Origin: Chloroflexota bacterium
Lineage (GTDB): Bacteria > Chloroflexota > Anaerolineae > Anaerolineales > Anaerolineaceae
DNA length: 41,515 nucleotides
NCBI GenBank assembly: GCA_012517865.1
Contig: JAAYUC010000032.1
Span: 1 to 41,515, forward strand
Direction: 5' to 3'
Shown here: piece after piece, positions 8,153-15,974 of the stretch
Layout: each line of letters starts with the position of its first letter
Position numbering within the stretch: the stretch's first letter is position 1
Made by a program: the position numbers and the translations under genes
Notes under the pieces: model-generated
Database searches by the model: none
What the model saw: the letters and a program-made list of their open reading frames with translations, nothing else
Told to the model about the DNA's origin: nothing

Positions 8153-8586
8153 AACTCTCCTTTTGTATGCCATCTACTTGCTGTGGTGGGCGGCTTATGC
8201 TTTTTGATTATGCTACATACGAATAGTCTCCCTGGCCAGGTATTCTTGAGATAACGCCTTTGACGAAGCGGCATAAACTTTTGACGCTGATGATTTGAGG
8301 TTTTAGAGTATCATACAGGCTTTCCAGCTGCCTGCCGGCGACGAGCACGCCGTGATTAGGTCCCGCGGCAAGCGGGCTGTCCGCGTTTTTTTGAGGTGTC
8401 TCAAAGCATCTGCCGTTAGCGTGCGCGGATTCTTGTTTCAGGATGGTCAACATTGGGCAAACAGCAGCAGGCAATAGCGACAAACGCGCTGTGCCTGCCC
8501 GGGCAAAACTAGAGCGTGTGAAGATTTTTTCAGCCCTCATCGTGACCAACATAATTACCTTATCTTCTCAACTCGCCGCTTCCAAT
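8153..8586. other. 434-bp gap between the MoaD-like gene and livG
   Basis: No convincing gene. A 114-codon minus frame crosses it (8552-8208) but has no family resemblance, unusual composition and no good ribosome-binding site. A weak 5-bp hairpin (8362-8376, CCCGC/GCGGG) is present. This is the largest gap in the minus run and may hold a secondary promoter for the transporter genes; I could not place one convincingly. Confidence 0.4.
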
Positions 8587-8808
8587 CTATCCGCCGGCCA
8601 GGTATGGAAAGAAACACACTCTGCTGCCGTCCTCTACATTATCAGACCAGGCGCTTTGCCTGCCGTCGACGGTAACAATTCCAACCAGGTCTCGATTTAG
8701 ATGTAGAAAATCAGCCAGGTCCAGAACTGTCGTCGGGAGCGGAATTTTTTCTACATTAATTCTGCTCCCGTTTTCTGCCAGCTGACCAAACAATTCCACT
8801 TCAATCAT
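8587..8808 (-). CDS. MoaD/ThiS-like ubiquitin-fold sulfur carrier
   Basis: 73 residues from the ATG at 8808 (an upstream in-frame ATG at 8862 lies inside the AOR gene and adds a non-homologous Arg-rich leader). The protein has the beta-grasp pattern, opening with IEVELFGQLAE and ending in the carboxy-terminal Gly-Gly expected of MoaD/ThiS carriers, whose last Gly is thiocarboxylated to deliver sulfur. The start overlaps the AOR stop by 8 bp, so both are translated together. A dedicated MoaD-like partner beside an AOR gene is a recurrent arrangement and suggests a role in making or inserting the tungsten/molybdenum pyranopterin cofactor. Confidence 0.8.
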   Translation of the reverse strand: MIEVELFGQLAENGSRINVEKIPLPTTVLDLADFLHLNRDLVGIVTVDGRQSAWSDNVEDGSRVCFFPYLAGG

Positions 8809-10528
8809 CGCGCTGCGCGAGAGGCGAGAACACCTCGTCCAGGTCCTCATCGGGCACATCAAAGACAGCCTGATGAGGGGGCAAAGGTTCCGTTTTCATA
8901 TATTCCGGCAGCCGGTAGTCTTTCGCGGTGATGCCAGCCCGCCGATTGAATTCCAATTCCATCCGCAGCACATCCCGGTTGAACTGGTTGTAGTCCTCCA
9001 CAGTCCATCCCCAGCCGTAAATCCCATTAATCATGTCCACGCAAAGCTGCGGCTTGGAAATGATGGGAGGGCGCACAAACAGACACAAACCAGTGCTGTC
9101 CAGCATTGCGGCGATAATCTGAAGTTTAAGACTGAGCTCTTTCTGCCCCTGCGTGCCAAGTGGATTGACCTCATTCCTGGCGCCAAAGGCGTTGCCCGCT
9201 GTGTGGTCCGCGCCCTGGGGAGAAGTGGCGTATGTGACGCCGTTTCCTTTTAGCGCCCGCGGGTCGTATCCGGGCATTCCCTGATTGAGCGCGGTCGGCA
9301 CTCTGGGATTCCCAACCGCTTTACCTGTCGCGCTGGCGCCGTTGCCGATGGCTTTGCCAAGTTCGGTGCCTTCCGCCACCTGCTGCAGCAGAGCGGAAAT
9401 GCTCTCATAATCTCCAAACTTTGCCAATCCTGCCTCAATCGCCACGCCAAGAGCCGCGCCGGTTTCGATTGTGTCAAGACCCAGGTCGTTGCAGAGGTAA
9501 TTCAGCCTGGCAACATCGTCAAGATTTCCCAATCCAAGATTGGAGCCAAGCAGCGCGATGGTTTCATATTGGAGCGTGGCGACTATCGTCTCGCCGTGCT
9601 CATCCACATAGACGTTTCGGCAGGCAATGGCACAACCGGGCATACAGTTGACGCCCACCTGGCCGCCCCTCTCCAAAATCGTCTTCCGCATGGTTTCGCC
9701 TCGCAACGATTCGGCTGCTTCAAAACTGCCGCTGCTGAAGTTGCGGGTCGGGAGAGCACCCATTTCGTTGACTGCCGCGACAATCGAGGCCGTCCCGTAA
9801 AGATGCTGCGAGCCCTGCTTGCCGAGCTTTGGGCTTTTGGTAATCTCCAGAACAAAATCTTTGTTAGCGTTGCGCACCAGTTCCGGCGCGGCCAGGGGTC
9901 TGCGGTTTTCTTCCTTCTCAATCGCGACCGCTTTCAAGCCTTTGCTGCCCATCACGGCCCCGAGCCCGCCCCGCGCCGACATATTGCAGCGCTGGTCATT
10001 GATACCAGTCACTGCCACGCCGGCTCCGCGCAGCCTCTGCTCGCCGGATGGACCGATGGAGATGATGGAATAATCCGCTCCAAAACGTTCTTGCAGCGCG
10101 GCGGATGTGGCGTACGTGCCTTTTCCTTTCAGGTCATCCGCAGGGAGCAGTTCGGCCTGGCAGCCTTTTTTCACAAGCAGCAGGTACAGCCTGTCGTCAG
10201 ATGGCAAATCCTCAACGATAATGGCGCGGATGCCGTGCCGACCGAGCACATCCCCCGCGGTACCGCCGGAATTCGCTTCCTTCACGCCGCCCGTGAGGGG
10301 ACTCTTCGCGCCGATGGACAGCCGTCCGCAGGCCGAGACTCCCGAACCGGCCAGCAGGCCCGGCGCGATGATCAGTTTATTCTCTCTGCCTAAAGAATCG
10401 CATTTTGCGGGCACTTCATCAAGGAGTACCCTGGCTATCAAGGCGCGCCCGCCCAGACGTTCATAAGGCAGTGTTGCAGGCTCAAAATGAACCTGCAACG
10501 TATTCATATTCACGCGTAATATCTGCAT
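8801..10528 (-). CDS. aldehyde ferredoxin oxidoreductase (AOR) family protein
   Basis: 575 residues, slightly shorter than the usual 600-620. AOR N-terminal domain about 1-200 (GGRALIARVL, GRLSIGAKSPLTGG, SARGGLGAVMGSKGLKA), then the helical C-terminal domains. Candidate [4Fe-4S] ligands are Cys295, Cys299 and Cys303 (CMPGCAIAC) with the distal Cys482 in DSTGLC. The first spacing is C-x3-C rather than the C-x2-C of Pyrococcus AOR; the CMPGC form occurs in some branches of the family. These enzymes carry a tungsten- or molybdenum-bis-pyranopterin and oxidise aldehydes to acids, or reduce acids or aromatic rings, with ferredoxin. The start is supported by GAGGAG just upstream. It is coupled to the MoaD-like gene; its electron partner could be the ferredoxin at 15975. 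The substrate is unknown. Confidence 0.92.
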   Translation of the reverse strand: MQILRVNMNTLQVHFEPATLPYERLGGRALIARVLLDEVPAKCDSLGRENKLIIAPGLLAGSGVSACGRLSIGAKSPLTGGVKEANSGGTAGDVLGRHGIRAIIVEDLPSDDRLYLLLVKKGCQAELLPADDLKGKGTYATSAALQERFGADYSIISIGPSGEQRLRGAGVAVTGINDQRCNMSARGGLGAVMGSKGLKAVAIEKEENRRPLAAPELVRNANKDFVLEITKSPKLGKQGSQHLYGTASIVAAVNEMGALPTRNFSSGSFEAAESLRGETMRKTILERGGQVGVNCMPGCAIACRNVYVDEHGETIVATLQYETIALLGSNLGLGNLDDVARLNYLCNDLGLDTIETGAALGVAIEAGLAKFGDYESISALLQQVAEGTELGKAIGNGASATGKAVGNPRVPTALNQGMPGYDPRALKGNGVTYATSPQGADHTAGNAFGARNEVNPLGTQGQKELSLKLQIIAAMLDSTGLCLFVRPPIISKPQLCVDMINGIYGWGWTVEDYNQFNRDVLRMELEFNRRAGITAKDYRLPEYMKTEPLPPHQAVFDVPDEDLDEVFSPLAQRDD

Positions 10529-10554
10529 AATACTCCTCAGCAGACTCCGTCGAT

Positions 10555-11520
10555 TTACGGGGGATACGCCACGGTGTAAATGTGCGTGCCGCCGTTCAGA
10601 GGGCCTTTCAGGAGCGCGTCAATTTGCTCCTTCGGGCGCATGGTGACTTTTTCCACAGGGGGCAGTTCCCCGGCGGGGAAGCGCGTCATGATATCGCCGA
10701 TTAAACGCACCATGTAATCCAGCAGCGCGTTCAGACCGGGTTTCGCTTTTTCTGGGTCTGCCAGCGTCGGGCGTCCAATCACGCCTTCCGGATAAACCAG
10801 CACTTCCGCTCCGCCCAGACCAACATGTTCGTGTCCCTTGATGGGCGCGTGGTAGACTTCTCCGCCTTTGTCCACATGCCCGGGCGGCAGAAAACCTTCC
10901 GGCTTGGTATCCACAACCAGGCTCATATCCATGAACTCGGGGAAAAGCGCCAGGGAATAGGAGCCTTCCGCTTCGTCCGCGTGCTGGAAAGGCGTCTCGA
11001 AGGGGCCGCCGTGCGCCTTATCCTTGAGGTAATCATGGATAACGGTAGGCCAATGCAGAGAAATCAGCACAGCAGGAACCTGGTACTTCTTTCCGAATTG
11101 CTGCAGGGCAAGAGGAATGACCTCCTCCTGCCCATGCCCATTCAGAAAGATTTGTTTGCGAAAACCCATGTTCCACAGGCCGGCGATAATCGCCCGCAAG
11201 TTAGCCAGAAAAGCATCCTCCGGGACGACAATCGTACCGGGCATGCCTAAATGATTGAAAGGATGGGATCCATACCAGACGGGTTCTGCAATGGTGCAGC
11301 CCGTTTTCAAGGCGACCTGTTCCGCCATGCGAGTCACCAGGAAGGTATCCTCACCCAGAGGTTGACCAGCTCCATGGCATTCCGTACTGCCGACAGGGAT
11401 GATGATCAAATCATTCGTCTTTAGCCGTTCTCTGATCTGCGTCATGTTCATGGTCTGCAGATAGAGACCTTCGGCCTTTTCCATTCTGCCACCTTCTGGT
11501 GGAAAAACCCATTCTCCCAT
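10555..11520 (-). CDS. creatininase-family amidohydrolase
   Basis: 321 residues from the ATG at 11520, which has AAAGGA 7 bp upstream; the longer start at 11553 would run into the preceding gene. Family metal-ligand motifs are visible: Glu47 and His49 in GSTECHG, Asp58 in PLGED, His129 in NGHG, and Glu183/Glu185 in HADEAEGS. Creatininase-fold enzymes open cyclic or linear amides (creatinine, and related amides in flavin or mycofactocin pathways) using two divalent metals. The usual GHGGN reads GHGQE here, so substrate contacts differ. It is 14 bp after the TIM-barrel gene and 26 bp before AOR, clearly in one operon. Confidence 0.85.
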   Translation of the reverse strand: MGEWVFPPEGGRMEKAEGLYLQTMNMTQIRERLKTNDLIIIPVGSTECHGAGQPLGEDTFLVTRMAEQVALKTGCTIAEPVWYGSHPFNHLGMPGTIVVPEDAFLANLRAIIAGLWNMGFRKQIFLNGHGQEEVIPLALQQFGKKYQVPAVLISLHWPTVIHDYLKDKAHGGPFETPFQHADEAEGSYSLALFPEFMDMSLVVDTKPEGFLPPGHVDKGGEVYHAPIKGHEHVGLGGAEVLVYPEGVIGRPTLADPEKAKPGLNALLDYMVRLIGDIMTRFPAGELPPVEKVTMRPKEQIDALLKGPLNGGTHIYTVAYPP

Positions 11521-11534
11521 GCTGTAATCCTTTC

Positions 11535-12449
11535 CTAGACTGCGGGGATGCACATATCGGGGGTGTTCTTACCGGATTGGGTCAGTTCGGGATAGTACCT
11601 GTTCAGCATTTCGACAACGATGGACGCCTGGTCAGCCATTTTCTTGCCGTCAGAGGCGGAGGTCAGCGAGCCGTGCGCGGACACAACAGAGTTGCCGGTC
11701 TTGCAGTGCACAGGGGCAGCCACACGAACAATTTCCGGGGCTTCGTAAACGCGGATGAACCCACCGGAAGCAGGAGGATTATCGGTATGAACATCCAACG
11801 GCACCTGGACGGCCGCGCGCAGCGCCGCAATCATCGGGATCTGCAGGTCGCGCACGGGATTGATGGAATCCGCGCCCAGGCTTTCGAGCAATTTGAACGA
11901 GCAGGGGTTGCACTGACCGAGGTGGGCAGAGCATTTGAATTTGATATCAGCAGGCAGCGCGCCGTCCTTGCGCATCTGATTGGCGAGCCAGAGCATGCCC
12001 TCATCATAGATGAGGAAGCCGCGGCAGCCGTATTCGTAACCGCGCTTGATGTCTTCAATCGCCCGCAGAACCTGTTCCATACCGCGCAAACGATAGCTGA
12101 TGCGCACGCCCTGAGAAGAAAGCACGGTCGCGCCGGTATCATAGGTTGCGCGCGGACCTACGGAAAGCAGCAACTCGCAGCCGTAATCGTGGCACAGGCG
12201 GCAGTATTCCTTGATTTCTTCCTTGGTGTGGCGGAACATGCCGTAAGTCTCGGTAACGCGGTTAATGGTGATGCCGTTTTTGGTCGCGGTTTCCAGCAGC
12301 GCGGCGACAGATTCGGCGGTATTCACCGTGGGGACTTCAATACGAAACGCTGCGCCATCAGGAAAACGCAGTGTGGAAGACGGCATGTCGAACAGGTCGC
12401 CTTCTGGCAGTCCAAGGGTCTTTACATACTTTCTGGTTTCTTCAAACAT
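11535..12449 (-). CDS. TIM-barrel protein, tentatively U32-peptidase-like
   Basis: 304 residues without signal peptide or membrane segment. Alternating beta/alpha segments (…GCELLLSVGPRATYD…, …GCRGFLIYDEGML…, …KFKCSAHLGQCNPCSFKLL…, …VPLDVHTDNPPASGGFIR…) fit a TIM barrel of the kind seen in U32-family proteins, but I cannot show the family's catalytic features and the assignment is a guess. A Cys pair sits in HLGQCNPC and another Cys in VHCKTG. The start has GGAG about 8 bp upstream. It follows the cupin gene by 24 bp and precedes the creatininase gene by 14 bp. It may be the true novelty of the operon. Confidence 0.55.
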   Translation of the reverse strand: MFEETRKYVKTLGLPEGDLFDMPSSTLRFPDGAAFRIEVPTVNTAESVAALLETATKNGITINRVTETYGMFRHTKEEIKEYCRLCHDYGCELLLSVGPRATYDTGATVLSSQGVRISYRLRGMEQVLRAIEDIKRGYEYGCRGFLIYDEGMLWLANQMRKDGALPADIKFKCSAHLGQCNPCSFKLLESLGADSINPVRDLQIPMIAALRAAVQVPLDVHTDNPPASGGFIRVYEAPEIVRVAAPVHCKTGNSVVSAHGSLTSASDGKKMADQASIVVEMLNRYYPELTQSGKNTPDMCIPAV

Positions 12450-12473
12450 CTTGTATTCTCCATTCTTGAATAA

Positions 12474-12836
12474 TTATTTCATGTGACTTGGAAGCGGCGG
12501 GCAATATACCCACACCAGTTTCAACGGTTCATCGCCGATGTTCTCAACGCGGTGCTTTTTGCCAATAGGCGAATAAAAAGCGGTCTCTGGGCCTATTTCC
12601 CACTCGCCTTCTCCTTCGATTACGAGTTTTGCCCGACCGCTTATCAGAAACAGGACTTCTTCCGATTCCGTATGGACATGGTCCGGAATCATGCTGCCGA
12701 CTTCCGTGATATTCATCCCCATCGAAACATTAATCACTCCGCCGTATTTGGGGGCCAGAAGCAGCTTCGACCTGCGCGGCGGTTCCCGATATTCACCCTC
12801 GACATCGGAAGCTTTGACAAACGGTAAGTCGGCCAT
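12474..12836 (-). CDS. single-domain cupin
   Basis: 120 residues, one cupin_2 barrel. Metal-site motif 1 is PDHVHTESEEVLFLISG (two His and a Glu) and motif 2 contains SPIGKKHRVENIGDEPLKL with the third His. Small cupins of this type act as isomerases, dioxygenases, decarboxylases or ligand-binding partners. The start has AAGGAG 6 bp upstream. It is the first gene of the minus-strand run, about 67 bp downstream of the predicted start of transcription at about 12903. The reaction cannot be told from sequence. Confidence 0.85.
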   Translation of the reverse strand: MADLPFVKASDVEGEYREPPRRSKLLLAPKYGGVINVSMGMNITEVGSMIPDHVHTESEEVLFLISGRAKLVIEGEGEWEIGPETAFYSPIGKKHRVENIGDEPLKLVWVYCPPLPSHMK

Positions 12837-12880
12837 AAATATCTCCTTTATAAATTAGTTAGGGAAATGAAACTTGTACC

Positions 12881-12903
12881 ATTCTGTAAAACTGGGTTTC
12901 ATT
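12881..12903. promoter_or_regulatory. IclR-type operator candidate, minus-strand promoter
   Basis: A 23-bp motif that matches the one at 13028-13050 in 19 of 23 positions. Read on the minus strand it contains ATGAAAC-CCA-GTTTTAC, close in form to the published KdgR/IclR-family box (ATRAAAY-N3/5-RTTTYAT). It begins 6 bp downstream of the -10 of the cupin promoter, so a bound protein would block transcription initiation. A further ATGAAAC lies at 12867-12873. Confidence 0.6.
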
Positions 12904-12909
12904 GGCTGG

Positions 12910-12938
12910 ATATTAACATAATTTTTACAGAGTGTCAA
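12910..12938 (-). promoter_or_regulatory. promoter of the minus-strand catabolic operon
   Basis: On the minus strand, TTGACA (plus coordinates 12933-12938) and TAATAT (12910-12915) are separated by 17 bp. It drives the cupin gene and, presumably, all or most of the run down to the IclR gene. Confidence 0.8.
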
Positions 12939-12992
12939 GACCGCAACTCCAAAATGAGGTTTCGCGCTTTGGACCATTCCCGCAAAATTCTA

Positions 12993-13021
12993 TTGACACG
13001 GCACCGCAATCGTGCGATAAT
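12993..13021 (+). promoter_or_regulatory. promoter of the plus-strand catabolic operon
   Basis: Consensus -35 TTGACA at 12993-12998 and -10 GATAAT at 13016-13021 with 17-bp spacing. It drives the nitroreductase to LDH2-family operon and lies about 130 bp upstream of its first start codon. Confidence 0.85.
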
Positions 13022-13027
13022 AGTGTC

Positions 13028-13050
13028 ATTCTATAAAATTGTGTTTTATT
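13028..13050. promoter_or_regulatory. IclR-type operator candidate, plus-strand promoter
   Basis: Second copy of the 23-bp motif, again beginning 6 bp after the -10 hexamer. It contains the perfect inverted repeat ATAAAA-N5-TTTTAT and fits the KdgR/IclR-family consensus better than the first copy. The mirror-symmetric placement at two divergent promoters argues for one repressor acting on both. Confidence 0.65.
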
Positions 13051-13150
13051 AGATGAGACCACACTCATTGATTATCAAATGAATACGGCGCAGTCGAAAT
13101 GCAGCACAAAATCTCACCCTGGCAGTCCATAATCTTTCAAAGGAGAGCAA

Positions 13151-13819
13151 ATGTCTGAAACATTCACTCTGGCAGAGGCCACCTTAAAAGCCATCCAGGA
13201 CCGGCGCAGCATCCGGGAATATTCACCGGAGCCGGTTTCGGACGAAGACCTGAACCTGATACTGGAAGCGGCCCGACAGGCTCCCTCAGGGGAAAACGCT
13301 CAACCCTGGCGTTTCATTGTTATCAGGGATGAAGCCACCCGCAAAAAACTGGGGGACATTTCCGGCGGCGGCAGCGGCAGAAGATTCACCGCCGAGTTTA
13401 TGACCAAGAAAATGCAGCAGCGCTTTGCGACCCTGGAGGATGAAGCCAAAAAGAAAGCTGCCTACGAAAAACTGACCTCAGGCGCGGTATCGATGTTCGC
13501 GGCGACCGCTCCAGTCAATATTGTCGTGATTGGCCGCAAAGATGTGTGGGACCTTCCCTTTGACACTTCAGCCGCAATTGAAAACATGCTGCTGATGGTG
13601 ACCGCTCTGGGTTTAGGTGCTTGCTGGGTAATTGCCCCATGCATTGACGTGAGAGATGAAATCCGGCTTCGCAAACTGCTGAACATTCCCGATGAATATA
13701 AAGCGGTCAGCCTGATTTCCATCGGACATCCGACCCGCCCGCACCGCCCCCGCCCCCGACTGGCCCTGAAAGACATCGTCTTTGATGAAACCTTCGGCAA
13801 TCCCTATTATAAGGAGTAA
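13151..13819 (+). CDS. nitroreductase-family flavoprotein
   Basis: 222 residues. The FMN-contact segments are recognisable: RRSIREYSPEPV near 18-29, APSGENAQPWRF near 50-61, and AIENMLLMVTALGLGACWV near 142-160. The family reduces nitro groups, quinones, enones or iodotyrosine-like bonds with NAD(P)H, or carries out dehalogenation or ring reduction. An insertion of about 40 residues (about 78-118, basic and Met-rich) separates the two conserved halves and may shape the substrate lid. The ATG has AAAGGAG 6 bp upstream. It is the first gene of the plus operon and ends 1 bp before the next start codon. Confidence 0.88.
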   Translation: MSETFTLAEATLKAIQDRRSIREYSPEPVSDEDLNLILEAARQAPSGENAQPWRFIVIRDEATRKKLGDISGGGSGRRFTAEFMTKKMQQRFATLEDEAKKKAAYEKLTSGAVSMFAATAPVNIVVIGRKDVWDLPFDTSAAIENMLLMVTALGLGACWVIAPCIDVRDEIRLRKLLNIPDEYKAVSLISIGHPTRPHRPRPRLALKDIVFDETFGNPYYKE

Positions 13820-13820
13820 C

Positions 13821-14285
13821 ATGAGCGACAAAGCCATCTCTCACGAATATTTGAATGGATTGGTTTTCGACCTGGAAAAAGCCTTTTGGGATGAACGCGG
13901 ACGCGGCTGCCGGTTTCGCATGATGGAAGTCGGTCGGGATATCTATGAGAAGGATTGCAAAGACCGCATCCAGAGCCCGGATATTCCGGTAATAGTCCAC
14001 GCTGTCAAAGAAGTCCTGATTGATAAGGGAATTGCCGCTGAGGTCGCTTTTTCACAGGAAGACCTCACTCTGCGCGTCTCCGTGGGGGGGTGCCTGCATC
14101 TGCCCGTGGAGGAACGCATGTTGGAGAAAGGCATCGAACCCTTCACTTGCGTGCCCGCGAACTTAATCATTATGGGGATCGAAGACAAACTTAACCGCCA
14201 GGTGGAACTCGCGGAAATCAAATGCGAGAACGGCGTTTGCCAGCTGTTATTGGTTGTTTTCGACCGGCCCGCTGCGGTTGTGTAA
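13821..14285 (+). CDS. conserved-looking unknown protein with Cys pair
   Basis: 154 residues from the ATG at 13821, which has AAGGAG 6 bp upstream; the earlier in-frame start lies inside the nitroreductase gene. No family recognised. Visible features are a Cys in SVGGCLHLPVEERML, a Cys in EPFTCVPANL and a CENGVC segment near the C-terminus, a pattern that could bind a metal or cofactor. It is soluble, with no signal peptide. It is packed between nitroreductase (1 bp) and CoA-transferase (1 bp) genes, so it is almost certainly part of the pathway. A V4R-like small-molecule-binding domain is a possibility I could not confirm. Confidence 0.7.
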   Translation: MSDKAISHEYLNGLVFDLEKAFWDERGRGCRFRMMEVGRDIYEKDCKDRIQSPDIPVIVHAVKEVLIDKGIAAEVAFSQEDLTLRVSVGGCLHLPVEERMLEKGIEPFTCVPANLIIMGIEDKLNRQVELAEIKCENGVCQLLLVVFDRPAAVV

Positions 14286-14286
14286 G

Positions 14287-15186
14287 ATGAACAAGCTCAG
14301 CACTTTACACGACGCGGTCGCAAGCATCCCGCCAGGCTCGCACGTCGCGCTGCCCGGCTTTGCCATTGCCCGCTGCGCGATGGCATTCGCGCATGAGGTC
14401 ATCCGGCAGGGTATCAATCATCTGACGCTCTCCCAGTGCGTTGGCGCCATGGATGCCGACATTTTGGTCGGCGCGGGAATGGCGGACCGACTCATTTACG
14501 GCGGCGGGTCTCTTGACCGTTTTGGCAGGCTTAGCGCGGTTAACCGCGGCATCGAAACAGGCACTCTGGCAGCTGAAGAGTACAGCAGCCTTTCCGTCAC
14601 ATTCCGCTATCTGGCCGGTTCTTTGGGGCTTCCTTTCATCCCCATCCGCTCGCTGCAGGGCTCTGACCTGTTGAGAAACCTGAAGGAGCGGCATCCGGAC
14701 GACGTTGCCGCAATCACGGATCCCTTTACCGGCGAAGAATGGCTGGCGCTCAAACCGCTTCTGCCGGACGTCGCTGTCGCTTTGGTCTCAGCCGCGGATG
14801 AAGAGGGAAACGCTCAGATTGACGGTCCGCGCTGGGATAATCTGGAACAGGCCAGAGCCAGCAAGCGCACCATTGTGCTCGCTCACAAAATTATTTCCAC
14901 CGAAGAAGTTCGGCAGCACCCGGACCGCACCGTCATCCCGGGCTTCTTAGTGTCGCATGTGGTGCATGTGCCTTTTGCGGCACATCCCTGTTCATTATTC
15001 AAAGCATACGACTATGATGCCGACCATATCCGCCTGTACGCCGAAGCCGCGCAAAATCCTGAAAGCATGCAGGCTTATCTGGATACCTACGTCTTCGGAG
15101 TGCCCGACCACGCGGCCTATCTTGCCAAAGTCGGCGGTGAGGAACTGAAACAACGGATCAGCGCGGATCCACAGCGAGGTTATTAA
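14287..15186 (+). CDS. CoA-transferase subunit A (glutaconate CoA-transferase-like)
   Basis: 299 residues from the ATG at 14287, one base after the preceding stop; an upstream in-frame start at 14254 would overlap it. Family I CoA-transferase alpha fold: ALPGFAIARCAMAFAHEVIRQG at the N-terminus, then ADILVGAGMADRLIYGGGSLDRFG. Length and paired-subunit arrangement match glutaconate-type CoA-transferases rather than the shorter AtoD/ScoA type. With subunit B it would move CoA from a donor such as acetyl-CoA to the pathway acid. There is no clear ribosome-binding site, so translation is probably coupled. Confidence 0.85.
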   Translation: MNKLSTLHDAVASIPPGSHVALPGFAIARCAMAFAHEVIRQGINHLTLSQCVGAMDADILVGAGMADRLIYGGGSLDRFGRLSAVNRGIETGTLAAEEYSSLSVTFRYLAGSLGLPFIPIRSLQGSDLLRNLKERHPDDVAAITDPFTGEEWLALKPLLPDVAVALVSAADEEGNAQIDGPRWDNLEQARASKRTIVLAHKIISTEEVRQHPDRTVIPGFLVSHVVHVPFAAHPCSLFKAYDYDADHIRLYAEAAQNPESMQAYLDTYVFGVPDHAAYLAKVGGEELKQRISADPQRGY

Positions 15187-15187
15187 G

Positions 15188-15952
15188 ATGACAACCGATT
15201 ACTCACCCTCAGAATTAATGGCTGTAGCCGGCGCTCGCGAACTAAAGGACGGTCAGATTGTCGCCGTTGGGTTGGGCCTGCCTGTAGTCGCTTCATTTTT
15301 AGCGAAACAAACGCACGCGCCCAATATGACCATTCTCTTCGAATTAGGCGTCGTGGACCCGGAGCCGATAGACAGCGGCGTGGGTCTGGCAGACCCAAGA
15401 GTGTGGTACCGCGCCAAAGTACACAGCAGTTTCGTGGATATCCTGGGAACCGTCCTGCATAAAGGACGCGTGGATGTGGGGTTTTTGGGCGGATTGGAAG
15501 TTGACCAGTTCGGAAACCTGAATACCACCCTGGTGGGCGACCCGCGCGGCAAGTTTAAGCACATGGTCGGCAGCGGGGGCGCGAATGACATCGCCTCATG
15601 CGCGAATAAAACCGTCATCATTATCCGGCATGAGGCCCGTAAATTGAAAGAAACTATATCCTTCGTGACCAGCCCGGGCTACATCAGCGGCGGTTCCGCG
15701 CGGGCGGATTTAAAGATGCGCGGCGGCCCCGAAAGAGTAATTACCGACAAGGCCATTTTTGGTTTCCACCCGGAGACCAAACGCATGCAGCTGCTTTCCA
15801 TCCACCCTGGCAACACCCTGGATGACGTTCTCAACACCATGGGCTTCAAACCGGAAATCTGTGGAAATATACCTTATACCGAGCCCCCTACCCAGGAACA
15901 GCTGCGGCTCATACGCGAACAAATCGATCCCACAAGAATGTATATGGGATAG
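15188..15952 (+). CDS. CoA-transferase subunit B (glutaconate CoA-transferase-like)
   Basis: 254 residues, normal for the beta subunit. The catalytic Glu is expected in the FELGVVDPEP segment near residue 52, which matches the (F/Y)E-x-G motif that forms the glutamyl-CoA thioester in this family. A downstream GSGGANDIASCANK segment is also typical. It starts 1 bp after subunit A and must act with it as a heteromer. The substrate is not determinable: glutaconate, 3-oxoacids and aromatic or hydroxy acids are all used by relatives. Confidence 0.87.
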   Translation: MTTDYSPSELMAVAGARELKDGQIVAVGLGLPVVASFLAKQTHAPNMTILFELGVVDPEPIDSGVGLADPRVWYRAKVHSSFVDILGTVLHKGRVDVGFLGGLEVDQFGNLNTTLVGDPRGKFKHMVGSGGANDIASCANKTVIIIRHEARKLKETISFVTSPGYISGGSARADLKMRGGPERVITDKAIFGFHPETKRMQLLSIHPGNTLDDVLNTMGFKPEICGNIPYTEPPTQEQLRLIREQIDPTRMYMG

Positions 15953-15974
15953 GTTCTTCTGAAAGGATAATCGC

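Noticed and set aside
8208..8552. 114-codon minus-strand frame between moaD-like and livG genes
   Set aside because: No convincing ribosome-binding site, no family features, and composition unlike neighbouring genes; treated as intergenic.
9569..10393. 274-codon plus-strand frame opposite the AOR gene
   Set aside because: Antisense shadow of a gene with clear AOR motifs; no start signal.
11499..12473. 324-codon plus-strand frame opposite the TIM-barrel gene
   Set aside because: Antisense; the minus-strand gene has operon spacing and ribosome-binding sites, this frame does not. Less certain than the other shadows because the minus-strand protein is itself of unknown family.
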